Assembly: GCF_900129025.1 (NCBI RefSeq)
Contig: NZ_FQUM01000002.1
Location: 662,007-726,006, forward strand
Length of the DNA: 64,000 nucleotides
Source of the DNA: Mariniphaga anaerophila
Lineage (GTDB): Bacteria > Bacteroidota > Bacteroidia > Bacteroidales > Prolixibacteraceae
Direction of reading: 5' to 3'
Shown here: in pieces, positions 56,052 through 64,000 of the stretch
Layout: each line of letters starts with the position of its first letter
Position numbering within the stretch: position 1 is the stretch's first letter
Position numbers and translations under genes: made by a program
The notes under the pieces: generated by a model
The model's input: only the letters and a program-made list of their open reading frames with translations
Databases searched by the model: none
What the model was told of the DNA's origin: nothing

Positions 56052-57626
56052 TTAAAATTCCGAAGTAAAATGAAAACGAATGTCTTTGAATTCGTCTTGT
56101 GCCATTTGCAAAATAAACTGGGAGTCGGCCAGAAACACGTCGCGCCCCAGCTTGTCTTTAGCCATCTTTTGATGTTTTCTTTTTTTAAATTCCGTAAGAG
56201 CCTGGTTGTTATCTGATTCAATCCAGCAGGCTTTGTGTATTTGCAGCGGTTCAAACCGGCATTTTGCACCGTATTCATGTTCCAGTCTGAACTGAATAAC
56301 TTCGAACTGAAGCTGCCCAACGGTCCCAATAATTTTACGGCCGTTAAACTGGCTGGTAAACAACTGAGCTACGCCTTCGTCTGTGAGGTGATCGACTCCT
56401 TTATGAAGCTGTTTCGACTTCATCGGGTCTGCATTTTCAATGTAGCGGAACAACTCCGGAGAAAAACTCGGAAGCCCTTTGTAATGGATCTCTTCTCCTT
56501 CGGTAATGGTGTCGCCAATAATAAAACTGCCATTGTCGGGCACGCCAATGATGTCGCCCGGATAAGCCTTTTCGATTATTTCTTTTTGTTCGGCCATAAA
56601 TGCCGTGGGGCTCGAGATTCTTACATTTTTTCCCAGCCGCATGTGTTTGTAAACATTATTACGGACAAATGTTCCCGAGCAGATTTTTATAAATGCAATT
56701 CTGCTCCGGTGGTTGGGGTCGATATTCGCGTGTATTTTAAACACAAATCCTGAAAAGCCAGACTCTTCGGGTTTCACCACCCGCTCTTCAGCAGTTGCAG
56801 GTTGTGGCTTCGGGGCAATTTCCAGAAAAGCGTGTAGCAGTTCCTGCACTCCGAAATTGTACAATGCACTTCCAAAAAATACAGGAGCCAGGTTTCCTTC
56901 GAGGTAGTTCGCCCGGTCAAACTCAGGGTAAACGCCTTCTACCAGTTCCAGTTCTTCGCGCAGTGTTTCGGCATCGTCGCCAATGTGATCTTCCAGTTCC
57001 GGATTCGAAATATCTTCAAAGTCAATTCCCTGTTCAATGGCCTGAATGCTGGGATCGAACAGTTTTAAGCTGCGGTCGTAAATGCTGTAAACACCTTTAA
57101 AATCGGGGCCGTTATTTATTGGCCAGCTTAACGGCCTCACATTAATTTTTAGTTGTTCTTCTATTTCGTCGAGCAGGGTAAACGAGTCCTGAGCCGGACG
57201 GTCCATTTTGTTAATGAAAACAATAACCGGCGTTTTACGCATCCGGCAAACATTCATCAGCTTTTCAGTTTGCGGCTCTACTCCCTTTGCAGCATCAATA
57301 ACAATAATAACACTGTCAACAGCCGTGAGCGTACGAAACGTGTCTTCCTGGAAATCCTGGTGCCCGGGTGTATCCAAAATATTTACTTTGTACCCGTTAT
57401 ATTCGAACCCCATAACTGATGTGGCTACCGAAATACCGCGCTGGCGCTCGATTTCCATAAAGTCGGAAGTGGCTCCTTTTTTAATTTTGTTGCTTTTTAC
57501 TGCCCCTGCAATATGAATGGCACCGCCAAACAGAAGCAGTTTTTCTGTTAATGTGGTTTTTCCTGCATCGGGGTGGCTTACAATTCCAAATGTCCGCCGG
57601 CGGTTTATCTCATCCTGAAATGCCAT
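56052..57626 (-). CDS. prfC: Peptide chain release factor 3
   Basis: 524 residues. G1 [25 protein letters not shown]2 region [20 protein letters not shown]3 [18 protein letters not shown]4 [11 protein letters not shown], followed by the RF3-specific domains ([28 protein letters not shown]). A translational GTPase that recycles RF1/RF2. Divergent from the cas9 locus. Confidence 0.96.
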   Translation of the reverse strand: MAFQDEINRRRTFGIVSHPDAGKTTLTEKLLLFGGAIHIAGAVKSNKIKKGATSDFMEIERQRGISVATSVMGFEYNGYKVNILDTPGHQDFQEDTFRTLTAVDSVIIVIDAAKGVEPQTEKLMNVCRMRKTPVIVFINKMDRPAQDSFTLLDEIEEQLKINVRPLSWPINNGPDFKGVYSIYDRSLKLFDPSIQAIEQGIDFEDISNPELEDHIGDDAETLREELELVEGVYPEFDRANYLEGNLAPVFFGSALYNFGVQELLHAFLEIAPKPQPATAEERVVKPEESGFSGFVFKIHANIDPNHRSRIAFIKICSGTFVRNNVYKHMRLGKNVRISSPTAFMAEQKEIIEKAYPGDIIGVPDNGSFIIGDTITEGEEIHYKGLPSFSPELFRYIENADPMKSKQLHKGVDHLTDEGVAQLFTSQFNGRKIIGTVGQLQFEVIQFRLEHEYGAKCRFEPLQIHKACWIESDNNQALTEFKKRKHQKMAKDKLGRDVFLADSQFILQMAQDEFKDIRFHFTSEF

Positions 57627-57761
57627 TCTTTATCGTTTTGTTTTTGCGGCTGCAAAATTAAAAAAGAAGTTTAGAGATCAGTGTTTAACATCAAAAGTTT
57701 CAGAAATATTGCCGCTCAATTGGTGAAAAAATAACAAATAGAGGCTTCAGGTTAGCCAAAT

Positions 57762-57870
57762 AAAAAACTCCCACCGAAGCAGGAGTACAGGAATTTTTTT
57801 CCTTCGGCATATAGCCTTATTGTGATAAGATGCAAAATTGATTTCAATGTTATTGAACAGATGGTCTGTC
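57762..57870 (-). ncRNA. Candidate tracrRNA of the type II Cas9
   Basis: Read on the minus strand, AACATTGAAATCAATTTTGC followed by ATCTTATCACAAT resembles the complement of a Bacteroidota type II-C repeat (the plus strand here begins ATTGTGATAAGATGCAAAAT, like GTTGTGATTTG... repeats). Next comes AAGGCTATATGCCG, a GGC/GCC nexus hairpin, then a GGAA(N)TTCC hairpin, then a strong terminator stem ACTCC/GGAGT with TTCG loop (57767-57786) and six T. Anti-repeat, nexus and terminator in this order match tracrRNA architecture. It is transcribed divergently from cas9, about 190 bp upstream of it. The 5' end is not precisely known. The rest of the 57627-58059 gap shows no ORF. Confidence 0.75.
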
Positions 57871-58059
57871 TTTCTATTGGGCTAAGGTAGGTATATTCTG
57901 ATTAATATTTATATATTTAACAACATAAAACGAATCGGAATCTAAATCCCCGTCAACATGGCTGAAAAAGTTAAGGCTCCGGCTACAATACATAATTTTT
58001 ACAATCGATTATTTTGTACAAACATTGAACGAGGATTAACCCGTTGAAACCAATTTATT

Positions 58060-61000
58060 ATGGCAAAAATTTTAGGACTCGACCTCGGAACAAACAGCAT
58101 CGGATGGGCTGTTGTGGAGAAAGAACGCGATTGTGAATTTCAATTAACAGATAAAGGCGTTCGTATTTTTCAGGAAGGCGTAAAAATTGAAAAAGGAATT
58201 GAGGGATCGAAAGCAGCTGAAAGAACCGGTTTTCGCAGCGCTCGAAGATTGAAGTATCGCCGTAAACTTCGAAAAATAGAGCTTTTAAAAGTATTATCGG
58301 CATACGGGTATTGTCCAACGCTTACAAATGAAGAACTTTTGAACTGGCGTTATAAAAAAGTTTATCCTAGAAACCAAGCTTTTCTAAACTGGCAGTCAAC
58401 TGACGAGGCAAGCTCAAAAAATCCATATCATTACCGGGCTTTGGCAGTGGAGCAAAAGTTTGATTTAGAGAAGGAAGAAGACCGATTTAAAATCGGACGT
58501 GCATTTTATCATATTGCACAACGTCGTGGTTTTTTAAGTAACCGTTTGGAGGGAACGAAGGAAAGTGATGGTGCTGTAAAAAAATCAATTTCGGAGATTA
58601 ATAGTTTGAAGGGGGATAAAACGCTTGGGCAATATTTTTATGAAAAATACAGGAAAAGAGAAAAAATAAGAAATACATATACACACAGGGAAGAACATTA
58701 CCTGGATGAGTTTAAACGGATTTGTGAGTTTCAGAAACTGGATAGTGAATTTACAGCTAAAGCCAGAAAAGCCATTTTTTACCAGCGGCCTTTAAAATCG
58801 CAAAAAGGTCTGGTTGGTAAATGTGTCTTTGAGCCGAACAAACCGCGTTGTTCTGTTTCTCGCCCTGAATTTGAAGAATACAGAATGTTGTGCTTTGTTA
58901 ATAACATGAAGATAAAGACTCCAACGGATGAACACCTTCGTTTTTTGACAGAAGAAGAAAAAAAGAAAATAATGCCTCAGTTCTTCAGAAAGAGCAAAGA
59001 TTATTTCGATTTCGAAGATTTGGCAAAGCAATTGGCGCCAAAACATCAGTATAAATTTTATAAAAGAAGAGACAAGTATCCGGAAGACTGGTTGTTTAAT
59101 TACAGCATGAAGACAATTGTAAGCGGATGCCCGGTTTCTACCCGGTTAAAAGATTTGTTTGGTGAAGATATTATGGCATTTAATATACCATATATAAGAG
59201 AAAAAGACGGAAAGAAATCAGTAATTGATATAGACGATATATGGCATGTGCTTTTTTCTTATGATTCGGAAGATAAATTGAAAGAATTTGCTGAAAAACG
59301 CTTGCAATTAACGGAAGATCAAGTCAAGGATTTTTTGAAAATTCGATTGAGAAAAGAATATGCTTCGTTAAGCCTGAAAGCGATAAAAAAGATTGTCCCT
59401 TTCTTGAAAGAAGGACTGATTTATTCCCACGCCGTTTTTCTGGCAAATATGGAAGATGCTATCCCCAAAGAGATATGGGAAATAGAAGAAAACAGGAATA
59501 TTATAAGAACAGAAATAGCAAACATAATAGCTAATCAGAAAGAAGAAAAACAGATTTGCGAAATTGTTAACGGGATAATTAAAATAAATCATACAGATGA
59601 AGCAGTATGGAGTGAAGCTGCTTCAGAAATTTTCAAAAAAGATTTGTTGAGAAAAATAAAAGCTCATTTTGGCGAGAAGACCTATAATGCTTTTTCGGAA
59701 GAAAAGAAAAACAGGGTTGAAATCAGCGCTTTTGAACTGTTGAAAAAGCAGATGCAAAAAAATAGTGGAAGGGGCGAATTCGTTCCTGTGCATCGTATTG
59801 ATGATAAAGTAAAAGCATTTATTTCCGATAATTTTGATGTTGAGCCAAAATCGCTGGCTAAAATTTACCATCCCTCTGCCATCGAAGTATATAAACCGCC
59901 TGTAAGGAAGGACGATGGCAAACTATACTTAGGCAGCCCAATGGTTTCTTCCATTCGTAACCCGATGGCAATGCGTGCGCTCCACCAATTGAGAAAAGTC
60001 ATTAACGAACTAATAAAAACCGATGTTATTGATTCGGGAACCCATATTCATATTGAAATGGCTCGGGGGCTGATGAATTCCAACGAACGAAAAGCATGGC
60101 AAAGCTGGCAAAGAGACCGGGAAAACCTTCGCAAAGAGTACGCCCTGAAAATAAAGGAACATTTATCTTCGGATGCAGAGCCTTCGGAAACCGATATCTT
60201 GAAATATCAGCTTTGGGAGGAACAAAACCACAAATGTATTTATACCGGAAAAGAGATAGCCTTGTCTGAATTTTTAGGAGCTAATCCTTCTTTTGACATT
60301 GAGCACACCATTCCGCGTAGTATTTCTTTCGATAACTCGCAGGTAAATAAAACACTTTGTGAGAACACTTTTAACCGGTCTGTTAAAAAGAATAAAATAC
60401 CTTATGAGCTATCTAATCATCTAGAAATACTTGCCAGGATAGAGTGCTGGAAAGAGAAATATGAAGAGTTGGATAAACAAATTGCAGCTTCGGTTCGACA
60501 GGCAAGAGTTGCCATCGATAAAGAGTCGAAAGACAGGGCAATTCAAAAAAGACATAAATTGAAGCTTGATTTTGGATACTGGAAAAATAAATACGAAAGG
60601 TTTACCATGGAGGATGTGCCGGAAGGTTTTAAAAATAGCCAGCTGGTTGATACCGGTATCATTACAAAATATTCCCGGTTGTATCTCAATACCTTGTTCG
60701 ATAAAGTATATACTGTGAAAGGGAGCACAGTCGCCGATTTCAGGAAGCTATGGGGTTTGCAGGACGAATATGAAAAGAAAGCACGGGTAAACCACATCCA
60801 TCATTGTATAGATGCTATTACCATTGCATGTATTACGAAAGAAAACTATGATAATCTGGCAAAATTTTATCATGACTTTGAAGATTTGAAAATAAAAGGA
60901 GTGGAACAATTACCGCGAGTTAAGAAGCCTTGGAAAACTTTTGCTGAAGATGTAAAGGCTATAGAGGATGAAGTTCTTATTTCTCATTATACTCCGGATG

Positions 61001-62091
61001 TGCTGCCAAAACAAACCAGGAAGAAACTTCGGGATAGAGGGCGGATTAAAAAAGATAAAAATGGCAATCCTATTTATCAAAACGGAGATACAGTAAGAGG
61101 AAGTTTGCATCAGCAAACGTTTTATGGCGCAATTGAAAAAGCAGTAATTAATAAGAAAGGGGAATCGGAAAAAGTAATAAAGTATGTTGTTCGAAAGTCA
61201 CTTGATAGTCTAGAAGACAGCAGTATTAAAAATGTTGTTGACGAACGAGTAAGAGAAATAATTCAACATGCCCGGTTAGAAGAAAAAAAGCTGAAAAAAG
61301 AAATAGAGGTTCAAAAAAAGAAGCTGGAAAAGGCTGAGGAAGAAGAGGAGAATAGCATTTGCACTGAAATAGAAAGGCTGAATAGCCAGATATCAGAATT
61401 GTATACGTTACCAAATAAAAATGGCGCTCCTATTCCAATAAAGAAGGTAAGAATTTATCAAACTTCAGTAACAAATCCGTTGCATATAAAAGAACAGCGC
61501 GATAAGTCGAAAAAAAAGCTAAAATCGCACAAAGAATTTTTTCATGTGGCAAACGACAGTAATTATGCCATGGCTATTTATGAGGGTAAAGATGCAAAAG
61601 GAAAAATTAAAAGAGATTTTCAATTGTTGAATAATATGCAGGCTGGTGAGTTTTTTAAATTTTCTGTTCAAAAAGACTTAAAAGCACAAAACCTTAATCA
61701 AATACACAATCTTGTTCCCGACAAGATAGTTCAAGGGAAGGCAGAGTTATCTTTTAAAGCCGTATTAAAAATAGGGACAATGGTTGTTCTTTGGGAAAAC
61801 TCACCGGAAGAAGTTTGGGATTTGACTGTGGCTGAAATTAATAAGAGACTGTATAAGATTGTAGGGTTATCTCAGCAAATAATTCAAGGAAAATACTTTT
61901 TTGGTACGATTGTAATGCGCCATCATAAAGAAGCATCATCAGCTTCTGATTTAAAAACATCAGATGGAAAATTTGAAAAAAATGAATCATATAAAGCGCA
62001 GAGGAAAATGAATCATAACCAATTTAACGCATTAGTAGAAGGTGTCGATTTTAAAATTGACCCACTTGGAAACATCAAGCGAATAAACTAA
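58060..62091 (+). CDS. cas9: Cas9, type II CRISPR RNA-guided endonuclease
   Basis: 1343 residues. RuvC-I MAKILGLDLGTNSIGWAVVEKE (D8), an Arg-rich bridge helix at about 52-75 (GFRSARRLKYRRKLRKIELL), RuvC-II IHIEMARG (E666), HNH core FDIEHTIPRSISFDNSQVNKTLCENTF with H749, and RuvC-III VNHIHHCIDAITIA (H914-H915, D918). All catalytic positions are present, so a double-strand nuclease is predicted. The residue before the HNH His is Glu, where many Cas9s have Asp. A tracrRNA candidate lies upstream, but no cas1, cas2, csn2 or repeat array is present in the window, so crRNAs must come from elsewhere. It is long for II-C but in line with large Bacteroidota Cas9s. Confidence 0.97.
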   Translation: MAKILGLDLGTNSIGWAVVEKERDCEFQLTDKGVRIFQEGVKIEKGIEGSKAAERTGFRSARRLKYRRKLRKIELLKVLSAYGYCPTLTNEELLNWRYKKVYPRNQAFLNWQSTDEASSKNPYHYRALAVEQKFDLEKEEDRFKIGRAFYHIAQRRGFLSNRLEGTKESDGAVKKSISEINSLKGDKTLGQYFYEKYRKREKIRNTYTHREEHYLDEFKRICEFQKLDSEFTAKARKAIFYQRPLKSQKGLVGKCVFEPNKPRCSVSRPEFEEYRMLCFVNNMKIKTPTDEHLRFLTEEEKKKIMPQFFRKSKDYFDFEDLAKQLAPKHQYKFYKRRDKYPEDWLFNYSMKTIVSGCPVSTRLKDLFGEDIMAFNIPYIREKDGKKSVIDIDDIWHVLFSYDSEDKLKEFAEKRLQLTEDQVKDFLKIRLRKEYASLSLKAIKKIVPFLKEGLIYSHAVFLANMEDAIPKEIWEIEENRNIIRTEIANIIANQKEEKQICEIVNGIIKINHTDEAVWSEAASEIFKKDLLRKIKAHFGEKTYNAFSEEKKNRVEISAFELLKKQMQKNSGRGEFVPVHRIDDKVKAFISDNFDVEPKSLAKIYHPSAIEVYKPPVRKDDGKLYLGSPMVSSIRNPMAMRALHQLRKVINELIKTDVIDSGTHIHIEMARGLMNSNERKAWQSWQRDRENLRKEYALKIKEHLSSDAEPSETDILKYQLWEEQNHKCIYTGKEIALSEFLGANPSFDIEHTIPRSISFDNSQVNKTLCENTFNRSVKKNKIPYELSNHLEILARIECWKEKYEELDKQIAASVRQARVAIDKESKDRAIQKRHKLKLDFGYWKNKYERFTMEDVPEGFKNSQLVDTGIITKYSRLYLNTLFDKVYTVKGSTVADFRKLWGLQDEYEKKARVNHIHHCIDAITIACITKENYDNLAKFYHDFEDLKIKGVEQLPRVKKPWKTFAEDVKAIEDEVLISHYTPDVLPKQTRKKLRDRGRIKKDKNGNPIYQNGDTVRGSLHQQTFYGAIEKAVINKKGESEKVIKYVVRKSLDSLEDSSIKNVVDERVREIIQHARLEEKKLKKEIEVQKKKLEKAEEEEENSICTEIERLNSQISELYTLPNKNGAPIPIKKVRIYQTSVTNPLHIKEQRDKSKKKLKSHKEFFHVANDSNYAMAIYEGKDAKGKIKRDFQLLNNMQAGEFFKFSVQKDLKAQNLNQIHNLVPDKIVQGKAELSFKAVLKIGTMVVLWENSPEEVWDLTVAEINKRLYKIVGLSQQIIQGKYFFGTIVMRHHKEASSASDLKTSDGKFEKNESYKAQRKMNHNQFNALVEGVDFKIDPLGNIKRIN

Positions 62092-62191
62092 ATTCATTCC
62101 CCTTTTTCGAAGCTTCTAACCTTTGGGAGAGGGGAGTTGATAACCACCAATAAAACGAGACAACATGTTAAAAACCATCACAACATGCCGG

Positions 62192-62390
62192 GTACGCCTG
62201 CGAAAAGCCAATGTACGGGAGCGAAATGCCGTTTCCCGTTGCAGAAAGCCGCTGTACCGTAGCATAGTGGCTCCGTACCACAGCGAAACGCTGCTGTACG
62301 GCTGCGGAATGCAAAATTCTGTTGCGAAATGGCACTGTACCCTGTACAGAGGCATTCCGCAACGGTACGGAGTAATCCGCTATGGATCTG
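62192..62390 (+). repeat. Array B: degenerate 20-21-bp tandem repeats between cas9 and an all-alpha gene
   Basis: GTAC starts at 62192, 62213, 62254, 62275, 62296, 62337, 62344 and 62365: spacings 21, 41, 21, 21, 41, 7 and 21, so two units have a degenerate tetramer (each pair spanning 20+21) and one phase slip occurs near 62337-62344. The unit core reads GCGAAATGCC then nCTGTACCGTn. About nine to ten units. It lies in the 476-bp gap 62092-62567, 100 bp after the cas9 stop and about 180 bp before the gene at 62568, in the same orientation. The core GAAATGCC also occurs in array A (unit 3). No other gene or CRISPR repeat is seen in the gap. Confidence 0.9.
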
Positions 62391-62567
62391 CATAAAAATA
62401 ATACCGAATAGTTTAACCACAGGTTGGTTAATGACCCTGAACAACGGACACATCCCAAAAAATTCCGGATTATCCCCGGTATTTTGAGTGTCTTTCATGT
62501 TCGCACTTATACTGCCGTCAGTGCAGGATATTTTCATTAATTTTTCAAAAACTTAAAATTTATTTTT

Positions 62568-63224
62568 ATGAATGCCTCAAAAATGTCGATTGAAGAAATT
62601 TTGTATGCTTCAGGATTGAGAATTAACAACAGCCTCAGCGACCGGAAAATACTCGATGCCGTGTCGCCCATGGGATATCCTGAAGCAAAGTTGAACGAAG
62701 GAGCCGCATTGCTCGAGGAAACTGTCACTCTTGTGGAAACACAGAAAAAGGAATACGGCGAAGTTGATGAGGCCCAGTCGGGCTATGAGGCTGTACGCAA
62801 AACGGCAAACCAAACCTATATGGATATGTTGCGGATTGCCAGGGTAGCTTTAAAAAATGATGTAAAAGCAATAACTACCCTCGACCTTGACGGGCGACGT
62901 GCCCGCACCCTTAGCGGCTGGCTGAAACAAACGCTGGGGTTTTATCGTGCTGTTTTGGCCAACGACGAGTGGAAGGCAGCAATGGCAGCATACGGACAGC
63001 CGGAAGAGAAGTTCAGCGCACAGGTAACGGCCATTGAAGAGGTTGCCACAGCTTCTGAAGCCATTAAAAAGGAGATGGGCGATGCCCAGAATGCCACGCT
63101 CGAACGCGACATGAAGCTGGAAGAACTGGTGGACTGGATTAACGACTATGAAGTAATCGCACGCATTGCTCTGGCCGACAAACCCCAGTTGCTCGAAAAA
63201 CTGGGTATTGTGGTAAAAGCATAG
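62568..63224 (+). CDS. All-alpha protein of unknown function downstream of array B
   Basis: A 218-residue, soluble, helical protein (MNASKMSIEEILYASGL...). The middle ARVALKNDVKAITTLDLDGRRARTLSGWLKQTLGFYRAVLAND and the end IARIALADKPQLLEKLGIVVKA are the most distinctive parts; charged coiled-coil-like helices lie at about 45-80 and 150-190. From memory, related proteins recur in several copies in Bacteroidota and some other phyla, annotated only as hypothetical. It shares no obvious residue similarity with the all-alpha protein at 21296-21943, but has the same size, composition and the 21-bp array upstream. Confidence 0.85.
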   Translation: MNASKMSIEEILYASGLRINNSLSDRKILDAVSPMGYPEAKLNEGAALLEETVTLVETQKKEYGEVDEAQSGYEAVRKTANQTYMDMLRIARVALKNDVKAITTLDLDGRRARTLSGWLKQTLGFYRAVLANDEWKAAMAAYGQPEEKFSAQVTAIEEVATASEAIKKEMGDAQNATLERDMKLEELVDWINDYEVIARIALADKPQLLEKLGIVVKA

Positions 63225-63246
63225 CCTGTTTATAAGGATTTAAATC

Positions 63247-63271
63247 TTCAAGGTTTTTAAGACCTTGAAGG
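63247..63271 (+). terminator. Perfect hairpin after the all-alpha gene
   Basis: CTTCAAGGT (63247-63255) and ACCTTGAAG (63263-63271) form a 9-bp stem around TTTTTAAG; TTTAGTTT follows. Either a terminator or one of the dispersed palindromes of this lineage. Confidence 0.6.
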
Positions 63272-63350
63272 TTTAGTTTAAAAAGTACTACGGAGTTAGT
63301 AACAACTTTTTAGGTGCTTTGCAGGATAAAAAAAGATGCTTTTTAGACTC

Positions 63351-63435
63351 CCGAAGGTCGGAAAGACACTTCGGGGGCAGCGGCAAACCTTTCGGTGTCT
63401 TATATACCCGAAAGCGTTTCCGAAAATCTCGAACG
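63351..63435 (+). repeat. REP-like palindromic element, copy 1
   Basis: CCGAAGGTCGG at 63351; CCTTTCGG (63388-63395) and CCGAAAG (63408-63414) form a stem around TGTCTTATATAC; TCGGAAA near the start also pairs with TTTCCGA near 63421. It precedes a RAYT transposase start by about 20 bp, as REP elements commonly do. Confidence 0.7.
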
Positions 63436-63452
63436 TTTTTAAATGCAAATAA

Positions 63453-63785
63453 ATGGGACCAGTATCACTCGAATACGGACAGTTTTATCATATCTATAAC
63501 TGCGGAATCAATGGTTGTAACCTATTCCGGGAAAATGAGAATTACGAGTATTTTCTTCACTTGTACGATAAGTATGTTTCGCCAGTGGCCGATACATTTG
63601 CGTGGGTTTTGATGAGAAATCATTTTCATTTCTTGGTAAGAATAAGAAAGGAGGAGGAAATATCTTTCATGGGAACTCAGACTCCGAAGGTCGGAAAGAC
63701 ACTTCGCGGTCACCAACAAACCTTTCGGTGTCTAACAGACCCGAAAGCGTTTCCGAAAACATCGAACGTTTTTAAATGCAAATAA
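63453..63785 (+). pseudogene. Truncated REP-associated tyrosine transposase (RAYT), copy 1
   Basis: MGPVSLEYGQFYHIYNCGIN, NLFRENENYEYFLHLYDKY and VLMRNHFHFLVRIRKEEEI are the Y1/REP transposase N-terminus with the HxH of the HUH motif (NHFHF). After residue about 70 the frame runs into a second REP element and ends at 110 codons, before the catalytic Tyr region, so this copy is broken. The first 209 nt are identical to copy 2 at 63786. Confidence 0.85.
63684..63768 (+). repeat. REP-like palindromic element, copy 2
   Basis: Offset exactly 333 bp from copy 1. The stems (CCGAAGGTCGG, CCTTTCGG, CCGAAAG, TTTCCGA) are unchanged. The substitutions cluster outside them: GGGGCAGCGGC versus CGGTCACCAAC, TATAT versus AACAG, and TC versus CA. 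Confidence 0.7.
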
Positions 63786-64000
63786 ATGGGACCAGTATCA
63801 CTCGAATACGGACAGTTTTATCATATCTATAACTGCGGAATCAATGGTTGTAACCTATTCCGGGAAAATGAGAATTACGAGTATTTTCTTCACTTGTACG
63901 ATAAGTATGTTTCGCCAGTGGCCGATACATTTGCGTGGGTTTTGATGAGAAATCATTTTCATTTCTTGGTAAGAATAAGAAAGGAGGAGGAAATTCCTTT
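63786..64000 (+). CDS. REP-associated tyrosine transposase (RAYT), copy 2, cut by the window end
   Basis: Identical to copy 1 over 63786-63994, then diverges (GAAATTCC versus GAAATATC) and runs off the window; it presumably continues into a full-length transposase. It carries the same HxH motif. RAYTs mobilise REP palindromes by single-strand cleavage. Confidence 0.8.
   Translation, partial: MGPVSLEYGQFYHIYNCGINGCNLFRENENYEYFLHLYDKYVSPVADTFAWVLMRNHFHFLVRIRKEEEIP

Noticed and set aside
62165..62395. Overlapping ORFs on both strands across array B (76, 79, 96 and 119 codons)
   Set aside because: Several frames on both strands are open at once because the periodic units lack stop codons; the 20/21-bp units shift frame, and there is no ribosome-binding context.

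Overview
The window looks like a chromosomal segment of a Bacteroidota bacterium, probably Marinilabiliales/Prolixibacteraceae-like (inference from gene content). It has TonB-dependent and FadL-type outer-membrane barrels, a DUF4492 protein beside cydAB, an archaeal-type short ProRS, Bacteroidota-type promoters (TTG, about 19 bp, TAnnTTTG) and moderate GC. Two terminal oxidases (a heme-copper oxidase and cytochrome bd) suggest a facultative or microaerobic lifestyle.

Layout. 1-7.7 kb: the end of an S41-like protease, a DUF3267 membrane metalloprotease, two outer-membrane barrels, then a phenylacetate-CoA ligase / ACT / small accessory protein / Na+ symporter cluster that probably handles aryl acids. 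7.8-12.7 kb: a 75-repeat CRISPR array whose crRNA strand is minus. 12.9-23.1 kb: its type I-B cas operon on the minus strand (cas6, an unrelated all-alpha gene, a 39-codon Cas8-like stub, cas5, cas8, cas7, cas3, a pRiA4b ORF-3 gene, cas4, cas1, cas2). 23.4-57.6 kb: mostly housekeeping and envelope genes (DPP-IV-like peptidase, SGNH hydrolase + MBOAT, DUF819, FadL-like porin, Ser/Tyr-rich lipoprotein, proS, pepT, tilS, SCO + cytochrome oxidase + heme O synthase, Gfo/Idh oxidoreductase, cytochrome bd, CoA-disulfide-reductase-like enzyme, TonB receptor, two-component system, DUF1080, UPF0316, prfC). 57.7-62.1 kb: a 1343-residue type II Cas9 with a divergent tracrRNA candidate but no array and no cas1/cas2 in the window. 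62.2-64.0 kb: a second all-alpha gene, then a tandemly duplicated REP/RAYT transposase start.

The most unusual structure is a pair of degenerate arrays with a 21-bp period (21972-22197 and 62192-62390). Each lies upstream of, and in the same orientation as, an approximately 217-residue all-alpha protein gene of unknown function. One cassette interrupts the type I-B operon between cas6 and cas5; the other directly follows cas9. The unit cores share GAAATGCC although the two proteins look unrelated to each other. I read this as a possible undescribed array-plus-helical-protein system that happens to sit at both CRISPR-Cas loci of this genome; no function is demonstrated by the sequence.
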